A stretch of DNA of 64,000 nucleotides from SIG480 sp045546975 (GTDB lineage: Bacteria > Bacillota > Clostridia > Oscillospirales > JAAYXM01). Under the pieces are notes generated by a model. The model saw nothing but the letters and a program-made list of their open reading frames with translations, searched no databases and was not told where the DNA came from. The position numbers and the translations under genes were made by a program. The stretch covers positions 186,001 through 250,000 of the forward strand of contig JAZQDV010000010.1 in assembly GCA_045546975.1 (NCBI GenBank), given 5' to 3'. Positions 50,622 to 59,165 of this stretch are shown here, piece by piece; positions within the stretch are counted from its first letter, which is position 1, and each line of letters opens with the position of its first letter.

Positions 50622-50932
50622 TGAGTACAGTATACATTCTTTCCTCTATCGGCGTAATGGCGATAGTTACATACATTATTCGTGTAACTCCGATGGCTAT
50701 TTTCCGTAAAAGGATCAGAAACAAATGGATTCAATCATTCCTGTTTTATGTTCCGTATGTGGTTTTGTCTGCAATGACTTTTCCCGCGGTGTTTTCAAGT
50801 ACAGGCTCCTATGCGTCGGCAATAGCAGGCTGTATCGTTGCGGTGGTTTTGGCGTATTTCAAGCGCGGACTTCTTACTGTGGCGGTAGGTGCGTCACTCG
50901 GTGCGTTTCTTGTTCAGATAGCAGGATTGTGA
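50621..50932 (+). CDS. azlD: AzlD-family amino acid exporter small subunit
   Basis: A 103-residue protein with four transmembrane helices. VTYIIRVTPMAIFRKR and VPYVVLSAMTFPAVF are the AzlD signatures. ATG 50621 overlaps the azlC stop by one base and is served by GGAGAGG in the end of azlC. It pairs with AzlC in the membrane. Confidence 0.92.
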   Translation: MSTVYILSSIGVMAIVTYIIRVTPMAIFRKRIRNKWIQSFLFYVPYVVLSAMTFPAVFSSTGSYASAIAGCIVAVVLAYFKRGLLTVAVGASLGAFLVQIAGL

Positions 50933-50963
50933 GCGAGCGTAGCATATTGTACTTTAAGAACAA

Positions 50964-50992
50964 TCGACAAAGGTGCGAAATTCTGATATAAT
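50964..50992 (+). promoter_or_regulatory. Promoter of the ACT-MBL gene
   Basis: TCGACA and TATAAT with 17 bases between. Confidence 0.6.
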
Positions 50993-51069
50993 GAAAACAA
51001 AAATGACGAAATTCTAAGTTTTGTTGTTGATGCCACGGTTATGAGACAAATTTCACGGAGATGAAAAGA

Positions 51070-52506
51070 ATGAAAAAGACATATGTGACCTCGATGCCGA
51101 ATCACATTGGTGCTTTTTTGAAGGCAAGCAAGTGTTTTTCTGCGTTAGGAATAAATATCACGCGCGTAAGTTACAATAAAGCAGTTGATTCACATACATT
51201 GTTTATCGATGCCGAGGGAACTGAAGAACAGTTGAAAAAAGCGGATGTTGAGCTTGAAAAGATTGGGTATTTGCAAAACAGTTACGACAAAACGAGTGTT
51301 GTTTTACTTGAATTTTGCCTTAAAGACGTTCCGGGGAGCGTTACAGATGTTTTGACGCTCATCAATGAGTTTAATTTCAACATCTCATATATAAGCTCTC
51401 AGGAGAATGGAACAGACCACCAGTTTTTCAAAATGGGTTTGTATGTTGATGATACTGACAGAATATCCAGATTCTTGACTGAGGCGGAAAAACTGTGCCG
51501 TGTAAGAGTGATTGATTACAACAGCTCTGAAAAGATCTATGATAACAGCATTTTTTATAATACCTATGTTATGGGTCTCTCACGGATGATGGGTTTGTCA
51601 GAAGAAACAAGCCGTAAGCTGTTGGTACATGTCAATCTCGCGATGCAAACTCTTGACGAGCAAGGTTTGTCACCGTACCGCACGTTTGACAGCATAAGTA
51701 AATTTGCTGAATTACTCTCGTTATCAAAAGGGAAGAGCTTTTCTCCTCGTATAAGTACACACAAGGTGACAGAAAACACAGAAATAGTATTGATTGAACC
51801 GCCTTGCGGAAGCAATGTCATAATCATTAAAAGCAATGGAAAAGTACTGTTCATCGATAGTGGCTACGCCTGTTATGAGGAAGAAATGCTTGAGGTTTTC
51901 AAGAAGGTACTTCCGGAGTTTGAAAGCATAAAGAAGACAGTGCTTGTAACTCATGCCGATGTTGACCACTGTGGTCTTTTGCCAATGTTTGACGAAATTA
52001 TCACAAGTCATAAAACGGCAACATGCCTCAAAAACGAAAGTATAGGAAAGAATGGCTACCGTGAGCAAAATCCACTGCATAAGCCGTATATAAACATCTG
52101 CAAAATCATCACGTCTTATCATCCTGTGCAGGCAGAAAAGCTTTGTGTTCCCTGGGATGATACGGAAACTCTCAGCGAGCCGTTGACACAGATTGGATTC
52201 TTCGACTTTGAAGAATTGCATTTTGAAGTTTACGAAGGTAAGGGAGGACATCTCCCCGGCGAGATTGTTCTGATAGATTATGGAAGGCATATTGCCATTA
52301 CGGGAGATATTTATATAAATACTCACGGACTTACTTCCGAACAGGCGGAATATAATCAGTATGCGCCTATACTGATGACTTCTGTGGATACAGACCCGAA
52401 ACTTTGTGCCGAGGAGAGACGGGCCATTATGCAACGTCTGGGCGTCGGGCAGTGGCAAATTTTTGGAGCACACGGATTTAAGAAAGACTATTCCGTGAAC
52501 TCATAA
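51070..52506 (+). CDS. Tandem ACT domain and metallo-beta-lactamase-fold fusion protein
   Basis: A 478-residue protein. Residues of about 1-72 and 77-150 are two ACT domains (KTYVTSMPNHIGAFLKASKCF; LLEFCLKDVPGSVTDVLTLI, each with the Pro/Asn-x-x-Gly ligand turn). The C-terminal part from about 235 is a metallo-hydrolase: LFIDSGYACYEEE, THADVDHCGLLP (HxDxDH), GGHLPGEIVLID and ITGDIYINTHG. Amino acid sensing is a probable role of the ACT pair, controlling the hydrolase. The ATG at 51070 has ACGGAG nine bases upstream; ATG 51061 is too near. The substrate is unknown. Confidence 0.85.
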   Translation: MKKTYVTSMPNHIGAFLKASKCFSALGINITRVSYNKAVDSHTLFIDAEGTEEQLKKADVELEKIGYLQNSYDKTSVVLLEFCLKDVPGSVTDVLTLINEFNFNISYISSQENGTDHQFFKMGLYVDDTDRISRFLTEAEKLCRVRVIDYNSSEKIYDNSIFYNTYVMGLSRMMGLSEETSRKLLVHVNLAMQTLDEQGLSPYRTFDSISKFAELLSLSKGKSFSPRISTHKVTENTEIVLIEPPCGSNVIIIKSNGKVLFIDSGYACYEEEMLEVFKKVLPEFESIKKTVLVTHADVDHCGLLPMFDEIITSHKTATCLKNESIGKNGYREQNPLHKPYINICKIITSYHPVQAEKLCVPWDDTETLSEPLTQIGFFDFEELHFEVYEGKGGHLPGEIVLIDYGRHIAITGDIYINTHGLTSEQAEYNQYAPILMTSVDTDPKLCAEERRAIMQRLGVGQWQIFGAHGFKKDYSVNS

Positions 52507-52530
52507 GAAATTCAGGAAAAGGGGATTGTT

Positions 52531-52722
52531 ATGAAAAAGAAATTATACAAGTCAGCCATCGATAAAAAAATGTGTGGAGTCTGCGGCGGTATTGCTGAAT
52601 TCTTTGAGATAGACTCTACTGTTGTGCGCCTTGCATGGGTAGCGTTTACGCTTCTTGGCGGAAGCGGAATCATTGCATATATTATAGCAGCACTGGTTAT
52701 GCCGGAGTCCTGTCAGTATTAA
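52531..52722 (+). CDS. PspC-domain membrane protein
   Basis: A 63-residue protein made of one PspC domain: KKLYKSAIDKKMCGVCGGIAEFFEIDSTVVRLAWV, then a transmembrane helix (about 40-58). PspC proteins respond to envelope stress; single-domain forms are common in Clostridia. AAAAGGGGATT lies upstream. It follows the ACT-MBL gene by 24 bases and may be cotranscribed. Confidence 0.88.
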   Translation: MKKKLYKSAIDKKMCGVCGGIAEFFEIDSTVVRLAWVAFTLLGGSGIIAYIIAALVMPESCQY

Positions 52723-52742
52723 GTCTGACTTTTCAATTTGTA

Positions 52743-52771
52743 TTGAAAAATAAAAGTGTATGTGCTACACT
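52743..52771 (+). promoter_or_regulatory. Promoter of the serine hydrolase gene
   Basis: TTGAAA and TACACT with a 17-base spacer. Confidence 0.55.
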
Positions 52772-52801
52772 TTACTTAAACACTAAAAAGGGGAAACACA
52801 A

Positions 52802-53983
52802 ATGGATTTTTCAGTAGTACGCGATTTTATGGACAGACTGACGGACGGCCTGTTTCCGGGAAATTCGATTGAAATAAGGCTTCGCGGAGAAAAAGTATTT
52901 TCGTATCAGTCAGGCTATTCTGACCTTGAAGAAAAAATAAAGATGAGCGGGGATGAGTTGTTTTTCTTGTTCTCAGCTTCAAAGCTTGCAACGGTAACAT
53001 CCGCACTTATGTTACATGAGAGGGGATATTTCCTGCTTGATGACCCGCTATATGAATATATTCCTGAATTCCGGGATGTTCAGGTAAGGGAAGCTGACGG
53101 AACAATCCGTCCGGCAAAGAACCCGATAACAATGCGTCACCTCTTCACGATGTCATCGGGGTATACCTATGGACTTCCGCGTGATTTTATGGAAAATGCG
53201 AGAAAGGTTACGGATGGGAAGTTTACCACCTTGCCATTCATAAAGCTTATGGCAAAGCACCCGCTTGCTTTTGACCCGGGCTCTGACTGGCAGTATAGCT
53301 ATAGCCACGATATTCTCGCAGGCGCGGTAGAAGCGATTTCCGGTAAGCGTTTTTCACAGTTTGTGAAGGAAAATATCTTCGACCCGCTTGAAATGAACGA
53401 CTCTACATACCGCAAGGAAGAAGTGTTTGACCGTATAGCTCCGATTTATACTCTGGTTGAAGAGGGCGTTGAAGAAGAGGATTTGGTAAAGCTTCAGATG
53501 TCAGCCGATAAGAAGGGAAAGACATATATTTCTCGAGTTGAGAAGACCAACTCATTGGTCTTTGGCTCAGAGTACGACAGTGGTGGCGCGGGTATAATTT
53601 CCTCTGTACCGGACTACTCAAAGTTTATGTCGGCACTTGCAAATGGCGGTGTCGGTCCAAACGGCGTGCGTATCCTTGCTCCGGGGACAATTGAAACATT
53701 GCGCACACCTCACATCAATGAAAAACAGCTCGAGAGATTCCGCCGCATCCGTTATCACGGCTATACCTACGGTCTTGGTGTCAGAGTGTTTACCGACAGA
53801 GCGATGGGAAGCACGTGCGGAAACGTTGGCGAATTCGGTTGGGGAGGTGCAGCAGGTGCGATGGCACTTGCAGACCCGTCAAACGGACTTTCGGTATTCT
53901 ATACTCATCACGTTCATAGACCGCTTGAACAGTGGTTCTTCCCGAGACTCAGAAACACGATTTATACAGCACTCTCAAGATAA
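52802..53983 (+). CDS. Serine hydrolase, class C beta-lactamase fold
   Basis: A 393-residue penicillin-binding-protein-like esterase. The catalytic S-x-x-K is SASK at 58-61; a tyrosine motif YSYSHD near residue 154 replaces YxN; GWGGAAG near the C-terminus is the third motif in the HxG/KTG position. TMRHLFTMSSGYTYG is family-typical. There is no signal peptide, so it is cytoplasmic and is more likely an esterase than a resistance enzyme. AAGGGG precedes the ATG. Confidence 0.9.
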   Translation: MDFSVVRDFMDRLTDGLFPGNSIEIRLRGEKVFSYQSGYSDLEEKIKMSGDELFFLFSASKLATVTSALMLHERGYFLLDDPLYEYIPEFRDVQVREADGTIRPAKNPITMRHLFTMSSGYTYGLPRDFMENARKVTDGKFTTLPFIKLMAKHPLAFDPGSDWQYSYSHDILAGAVEAISGKRFSQFVKENIFDPLEMNDSTYRKEEVFDRIAPIYTLVEEGVEEEDLVKLQMSADKKGKTYISRVEKTNSLVFGSEYDSGGAGIISSVPDYSKFMSALANGGVGPNGVRILAPGTIETLRTPHINEKQLERFRRIRYHGYTYGLGVRVFTDRAMGSTCGNVGEFGWGGAAGAMALADPSNGLSVFYTHHVHRPLEQWFFPRLRNTIYTALSR

Positions 53984-54036
53984 ATCGCTTCACCGCCGGT
54001 GCTTGTATCCGGCGGTGAATTTATTGCAACTTGCAA

Positions 54037-54065
54037 TTGATATTAAAACTAAAGTATGGTATAAT
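54037..54065 (+). promoter_or_regulatory. Promoter of the SNF transporter gene
   Basis: TTGATA and TATAAT with 17 bases between. Confidence 0.7.
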
Positions 54066-54115
54066 AATAAAACTATAAAGTTTTGAAATTTTCAAACGAA
54101 AGGGCGTCATTTTTA

Positions 54116-55474
54116 ATGGACAACAACAAAAGAAGCAGCTTTACGGGTAAAATAGGCTTTGTTCTTGCTGCTGCAGGCTCAGCGGTGGGACTTGGAAATA
54201 TATGGAGATTTCCGTATCTTGCGGCAAAATACGGTGGTGGTATTTTCCTTTTAGTCTACATTGCTCTTGCTATAACCTTCGGTTTTGCCTTGATGGCAGC
54301 TGAAATCGCAATAGGCAGAAAAACAGGACTTAGTGCAATTGGAGCGTTTAAGTCGCTTGACAAGAGATTTTCTTTTGTCGGATATCTTGGTGCATTGGTT
54401 CCGGCGATTATTCTTCCGTACTATTCTGTTATAGGCGGATGGGTAACAAAGTACCTCTTTGCGTTTGTCAGTGGCGGTGCTATGGAAACTGTACAGGATT
54501 CTTACTTTACAGAGTTTATTTCAAGTACGGCTTCTCCTGCTTTCTGGTTCTTCGTTTTCCTTGGGGTAACTGCACTTGTTGTTCTTTGCGGTGTTGAGAA
54601 AGGAATTGAGAAGGTAAGTAAGGTTATGATGCCTGTACTTATCGCACTTTCTATATTCATTGCTGTATACTCTCTTTGCCTTCCTGGTGCGATGGAAGGT
54701 GTCAAGTACTATCTTATGCCCGATTTCAGTAAGTTCTCCGTAACTACTGTACTTGCGGCAATGGGACAGCTCTTCTATTCAATGTCGCTCGCTATGGGCA
54801 TTATGATAACATACGGTTCATATATGAAAAAGGATGTAAGTCTTGAGTCTTCTGTCACTCAGATAGAGCTTTTTGATACAGGTGTAGCTTTCCTTGCAGG
54901 TCTTATGATTATTCCTGCGGTATTCGTGTTCTCGGGCGGAAGTGCTGAGGCTCTCGGAAAAGGGCCCAGCCTTATGTTCATCACGCTCCCGAAGGTGTTT
55001 GAGAGTATGGCGGGTGGAACAATTATCGGTTGTCTTTTCTTCCTTCTTGTTCTTTTTGCAGCACTAACATCCTCAATTTCACTTATGGAAACCGTTGTAT
55101 CAATAGTATGTGATAAGTTCAAGATTGGCAGAAAGCTTTCGTGCCTCATCGTATTTCTTTTCTCGGCGGTACTCGGACTTCTCTCGTCGTTTGGATACGG
55201 ACTTCTTGGAAATGTGAAGATTATCGGACTTCAGTTCCTTGACTTCTTCGATTTCATAAGCAACAGTGTTCTTATGCCGATAGTTGCACTTCTAACCTGT
55301 ATATTTGTCGGATATATTATAAAGGTTGATAGTGTTACGGAAGAAATCGAGCTTACGGGAAAATTCAAAAAGAAGAAGCTCTTCGTTTTTGTTATCAAGT
55401 ACCTTGCTCCGATATGTATAGTGCTTATTCTCGCATCATCCGTTCTTGAGGCGCTTGGAATCTTAAAAATCTAA
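54116..55474 (+). CDS. Neurotransmitter:sodium symporter family transporter
   Basis: A 452-residue secondary transporter with eleven to twelve helices of the LeuT fold. Helix 1 carries the sodium-site signature AAAGSAVGLGNIWRFPYLAAKYGGGIFLL. Bacterial members take up amino acids such as leucine, tyrosine or tryptophan with sodium. ATG at 54116 is chosen because AAAGGG lies upstream; an in-frame ATG at 54083 has no ribosome site. Monocistronic. Confidence 0.93.
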   Translation: MDNNKRSSFTGKIGFVLAAAGSAVGLGNIWRFPYLAAKYGGGIFLLVYIALAITFGFALMAAEIAIGRKTGLSAIGAFKSLDKRFSFVGYLGALVPAIILPYYSVIGGWVTKYLFAFVSGGAMETVQDSYFTEFISSTASPAFWFFVFLGVTALVVLCGVEKGIEKVSKVMMPVLIALSIFIAVYSLCLPGAMEGVKYYLMPDFSKFSVTTVLAAMGQLFYSMSLAMGIMITYGSYMKKDVSLESSVTQIELFDTGVAFLAGLMIIPAVFVFSGGSAEALGKGPSLMFITLPKVFESMAGGTIIGCLFFLLVLFAALTSSISLMETVVSIVCDKFKIGRKLSCLIVFLFSAVLGLLSSFGYGLLGNVKIIGLQFLDFFDFISNSVLMPIVALLTCIFVGYIIKVDSVTEEIELTGKFKKKKLFVFVIKYLAPICIVLILASSVLEALGILKI

Positions 55475-55487
55475 CATCGTTACATTG

Positions 55488-55518
55488 AAAAGAGCAACAC
55501 GAAAGTGTTGCTCTTTTT
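55488..55518 (+). terminator. Terminator of the SNF transporter gene
   Basis: AAAAGAGCAACAC, GAAA, GTGTTGCTCTTTTT. Confidence 0.9.
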
Positions 55519-55575
55519 CTTTGAATAATTATCAAAATTCTTGAAAGATAATTGTCGAATTTGAGATGTATTTTG

Positions 55576-55604
55576 TTGACTTTTGTGGTACTATATGCTA
55601 TAAT
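55576..55604 (+). promoter_or_regulatory. Promoter of xpt and the nucleoside importer
   Basis: TTGACT and TATAAT with 17 bases between. The predicted leader to the start codon is only about 24 bases, which leaves no room for a purine riboswitch. Confidence 0.8.
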
Positions 55605-55634
55605 TTTACCAATAAATTAAAGGGGTGAGCCGTC

Positions 55635-56207
55635 ATAGTTGCGTTAGAAGAAAAGATACTGCGTGAGGGTACGGTTTTGCCCGGTGACATCTTAAAAGTG
55701 GATTGTTTTCTCAACCATTGTTTGGATGTCCTTTTTCTTTTGGAAATGGGAAAGGAAATTGCGCGGCTTTATGAAGGTGCAGGGGTGAACAAGATACTTA
55801 CGATTGAAACCTCCGGAATTCCGATTGCGTTTGCGGCAGCGCAGTTTATAAACGTCCCCGTTGTTTTTGTAAAGAAAGATAAATCAGGCAACATTTCAAA
55901 CAATGTATATTCATCAAGGGTTGAATCCTTTACCAAAAAGAACGTCTATGATGCTGTGGTGAGCAAGGAGTTTCTCGGTAAAGAGGATAAGGTTCTTGTG
56001 ATTGACGATTTCCTTGCCAAAGGAAACGCATTAAACGGAATAATGGATATTCTAAGTCAGGCAGGAGCAGAGCTTGTTGGATGTGCTATTGCCATTGAAA
56101 AAGGATTCCAGGGCGGTGGAGATGAGCTGCGAGCAAAAGGCGTCCGGGTTGATTCGCTGGCTATCATTGAATCAATGACGGATTCTTCTTTGACTTTCCG
56201 TAGGTAG
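55635..56207 (+). CDS. xpt: Xanthine phosphoribosyltransferase with apparent ATA start
   Basis: A 190-residue enzyme that makes XMP from xanthine. The N-terminus aligns with Xpt from LEEKILREGTVLPGDILKVD on; KVLVIDDFLAKGNALNG is the PRPP-binding loop and IETSGIPIAFAAAQ the base-site segment. The only codon in starting position with a proper site (GGGGTG, six bases) is ATA at 55635; TGA stops the frame upstream, and the next TTG (55677) would remove 14 conserved residues. It is followed by the nucleoside importer genes. Confidence 0.88.
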   Translation: MVALEEKILREGTVLPGDILKVDCFLNHCLDVLFLLEMGKEIARLYEGAGVNKILTIETSGIPIAFAAAQFINVPVVFVKKDKSGNISNNVYSSRVESFTKKNVYDAVVSKEFLGKEDKVLVIDDFLAKGNALNGIMDILSQAGAELVGCAIAIEKGFQGGGDELRAKGVRVDSLAIIESMTDSSLTFRR

Positions 56208-56262
56208 TTTTTTCCGTAATACATAAGTAATTTTTTGCCGAAAAGGCAAGGAGGGTATAAAA

Positions 56263-57468
56263 ATGAAAAAAATCATCTCGCTTCTTCTTGTTGCTGTGAT
56301 GCTTGTAGCTGCTATGTGCGCACTTACATCATGCGACAACACTGTAACAAACGAGGACTTCAAGATCGGTTTCATCTTCTTGCATGATGAAAACTCGACC
56401 TACGACAAGAACTTCCTCGACGCTGCAGAAGCAGCTGTTGCAGAGCTCGGCCTCAAGCCGGATCAGGTTATCTTCAAGACAAACATTCCTGAGGGTAACG
56501 AGTGCTATGAAGCAGCAGCAGATATGGCTGACCAGGGTTGCGATATCGTATTCGCAAACAGCTTTGGACACGAGCCGTATATGCTCAAGGCTGCAAAGGA
56601 ATTTCCGGATGTTCAGTTCTGCCATGCAACAGGTACAACTGCACACACAGAGAATCTCCCGAACTTCCACAACGCATTTGCTTCCATCTATGAGGGAAGA
56701 TACCTTGCAGGTATCGCTGCAGGTATGAAGCTCAACGAAATGATCGAAGCAGGTAAGATCACTGCAGACCAGGCTAAGATGGGTTATGTAGGCGCTTACA
56801 CTTATGCAGAGGTTGTTTCCGGCTACACTTCTTTCTACCTTGGCGCAAAGTCTGTTTGCCCGAGCGTAACTATGGAAGTACAGTTCACAGGCAGCTGGTA
56901 TGACGAAGCTCTTGAAAAGGAAGCTGCAACAAAGCTCCTCAGCAACAACTGTGTTCTTATCAGCCAGCATGCTGACTCTATGGGCGCACCGACTGCATGT
57001 GAAAACGCAGGCGTTCCCAACGTTTCTTACAACGGAAGCACCCAGAGTGCTTGCCCGAACACCTTCATTATCTCATCCAGAATCGACTGGGCTCCGTACT
57101 TCAAGTACATCATCAACGCAAACCTCAAGGGCGAGGAAATCGTAGCTGACTGGTGCGAAGGCTTCGAAGTTGGTTCTGTGAAGCTTACAGACATCAACGA
57201 GGCAGTTGCTGCAGAGGGAACAAAGGAAGCTTTGGAAGATGCAAAGGCAAAGCTCATCGCTGGCGAAATCCACGTATTTGACACAAATACTTTCACAGTT
57301 GGCGGCGAGAAGCTTGAGTCCTACAAGGCAGACGTTGACACTGATGCAAACTACGAGCCTGATACAGAAGTAATTGCTGACGGCTATTTCCATGAGTCCG
57401 AATACCGCAGTGCTCCGTACTTCGATCTCCAGATCGATGGCATTACATTGCTCAACAGCGCATTCTAA
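56263..57468 (+). CDS. BMP-family nucleoside ABC transporter, substrate-binding lipoprotein
   Basis: A 401-residue surface lipoprotein: signal peptide with lipobox ALTSC (acylated Cys 24), then the two-lobed BMP/PnrA fold. DFKIGFIFLHDENSTYDKNF and FANSFGHEPYMLKAAKEFPDVQF are typical; YEGRYLAGIAAGMKLNEM is diagnostic. The family binds purine nucleosides. AAGGAGGG precedes the ATG, behind a small TTGCC/GGCAA hairpin. A stable hairpin separates it from the ATPase gene. Confidence 0.93.
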   Translation: MKKIISLLLVAVMLVAAMCALTSCDNTVTNEDFKIGFIFLHDENSTYDKNFLDAAEAAVAELGLKPDQVIFKTNIPEGNECYEAAADMADQGCDIVFANSFGHEPYMLKAAKEFPDVQFCHATGTTAHTENLPNFHNAFASIYEGRYLAGIAAGMKLNEMIEAGKITADQAKMGYVGAYTYAEVVSGYTSFYLGAKSVCPSVTMEVQFTGSWYDEALEKEAATKLLSNNCVLISQHADSMGAPTACENAGVPNVSYNGSTQSACPNTFIISSRIDWAPYFKYIINANLKGEEIVADWCEGFEVGSVKLTDINEAVAAEGTKEALEDAKAKLIAGEIHVFDTNTFTVGGEKLESYKADVDTDANYEPDTEVIADGYFHESEYRSAPYFDLQIDGITLLNSAF

Positions 57469-57480
57469 TTGACTTTTTGG

Positions 57481-57510
57481 TATAGGGCGGGGAAGTTTCT
57501 CCGCCCTATA
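57481..57510 (+). promoter_or_regulatory. Intercistronic hairpin after the binding protein gene
   Basis: TATAGGGCGGGGA and TCTCCGCCCTATA fold into a strong stem, with no T-run after it. Such stems protect upstream mRNA and allow more binding protein than ATPase; partial termination is possible. Confidence 0.7.
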
Positions 57511-57596
57511 TTGCCTTATGCACTTGTGTTTTATGATAAATGGATGGGTGATTATTTATCATAGAACATAAGAAACTTTCTATAATGGAGATTTTT

Positions 57597-59165
57597 ATGG
57601 AACAGAAGATAGCTCTTGAATTAAGAAACATAACAAAAACCTTTGGAAGCGTCGTAGCCAACAAAAACATCTCCTTGCAGGTGAAAAAAGGAGAGATTCT
57701 CTCCGTGCTCGGAGAAAACGGTAGCGGAAAGACAACGCTGATGAATATGGTTTCAGGAATTTATTTTCCGGATAGCGGTCAGATTTTTGCCGACGGAAAA
57801 GAAATTGTAATTGCGTCTCCGAAGGATGCTTTTGAGCATAAAATCGGTATGATTCATCAACACTTCAAGTTGGTCGATGTTTTTAACGCTGCCGAAAATA
57901 TAGTGCTTGGCATGGAAGACGAAAAGGGCTTTGATATGGCTCAGTACATGTCAAGAATCAAAGAAATAGCAACGGAATACGGTTTTGAACTCGACCTTGA
58001 CAAGAAAATCTACGAAATGTCAGTTTCCGAAAAACAGACTGTTGAAATTATAAAGGTCCTTTTCCGCGGCGCTGATATTCTCATTCTTGATGAGCCGACC
58101 GCTGTTCTCACTCCTCAGGAGACGGTAAAGCTCTTTAAGGTTCTGCGAAATATGCGAGAGAGCGGAAAGGCAATCATTATCATCACCCATAAATTACATG
58201 AAGTACTTGCAATTTCTGACAATGTCGCAGTTCTCCGCAAGGGTGAATACATAGGTACGGTTAAGACATCTGAAACCAATGAAGCGGAATTGACTGAAAT
58301 GATGGTAGGCAAAAAGATATCTCTTGATATCGCGCGCAGTGAGGTTAAAAACCCATGTGACCGCTTGATAGTGGAGAATGTTTCCTGCATTAACCGCGAG
58401 GGTATAAAGCTTTTGGACAATGTTTCGTTTACGGCACGCTCGGGCGAAATCCTCGGTATTGCAGGCATTGCGGGCAGCGGTCAGCGCGAGCTTTTGGAAG
58501 CTATTGCCGGCTTGCAGCATCTTGACAGCGGCAATATCATCTATCACAACCCCAAAACCGATGCGAGAGAAAATCTCCGTGACAAAACACCTCTTGAAAT
58601 TCGTAATATGGGCGTGAGACTTGCTTTCGTGCCTGAGGACCGTCTTGGTATGGGTCTTGTTGGGAATATGGATATTGTCGACAATATGATGCTTCGCAGC
58701 TATAAGAAGGGGAAATCTGTTTTCCTTCAGAGAAAAGCTCCGAAGACACTTGCAGACGAAATTGTTGAGCGTCTTGAGGTAGCAACCCCGTCAGTGAGCA
58801 CACCGGTCAGACGTCTTTCTGGCGGAAACGTTCAGAAGGTGCTTGTCGGCAGAGAAATCTCTTCGGCACCGACAGTTATTATGGCGGCATATCCGGTAAG
58901 AGGTCTTGATATCAACTCCTCGTATACCATATACAACCTTCTCAACGAGCAAAAAGAGAAAGGTGTTGCAGTTATTTTTGTCGGCGAAGATCTAGACGTA
59001 TTGGTTGAGTTGTGTGACAGAATCATGGTTATTGGCTCAGGTAAGGTCACAGGAATTGTCGATGGAAGAAATACCACAAAAGAAGAAATCGGCATTTTAA
59101 TGACTAAGTCTGATTATAAGGAAGATGCAGAAAAGGAAGGGGATAGCAATGAAAAAACTGAATGA
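57597..59165 (+). CDS. Nucleoside ABC transporter, double ATPase subunit
   Basis: A 522-residue protein with two ATPase domains (about 1-245 and 255-500), as in the YufO/RbsA type. Domain 1 has Walker A GENGSGKTT and Walker B ILILDEPTAVLTP. Domain 2 is degenerate, with GIAGSGQRELLEAI in place of Walker A and IMAAYPVRGLDINS at Walker B, normal for the family. LSGGNVQK is its signature. ATG 57597 is preferred to 57585 because of GGAG spacing. The end overlaps the first permease by 17 bases. Confidence 0.93.
   Translation: MEQKIALELRNITKTFGSVVANKNISLQVKKGEILSVLGENGSGKTTLMNMVSGIYFPDSGQIFADGKEIVIASPKDAFEHKIGMIHQHFKLVDVFNAAENIVLGMEDEKGFDMAQYMSRIKEIATEYGFELDLDKKIYEMSVSEKQTVEIIKVLFRGADILILDEPTAVLTPQETVKLFKVLRNMRESGKAIIIITHKLHEVLAISDNVAVLRKGEYIGTVKTSETNEAELTEMMVGKKISLDIARSEVKNPCDRLIVENVSCINREGIKLLDNVSFTARSGEILGIAGIAGSGQRELLEAIAGLQHLDSGNIIYHNPKTDARENLRDKTPLEIRNMGVRLAFVPEDRLGMGLVGNMDIVDNMMLRSYKKGKSVFLQRKAPKTLADEIVERLEVATPSVSTPVRRLSGGNVQKVLVGREISSAPTVIMAAYPVRGLDINSSYTIYNLLNEQKEKGVAVIFVGEDLDVLVELCDRIMVIGSGKVTGIVDGRNTTKEEIGILMTKSDYKEDAEKEGDSNEKTE

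Noticed and set aside
51061..51069. ATG at 51061 as start of the ACT-MBL gene
   Set aside because: It directly abuts the GGAG site; the ATG nine bases later has normal spacing.
55560..55634. Purine riboswitch before xpt
   Set aside because: The promoter lies only about 24 transcribed bases upstream, with no room for the aptamer and none of its loops visible.
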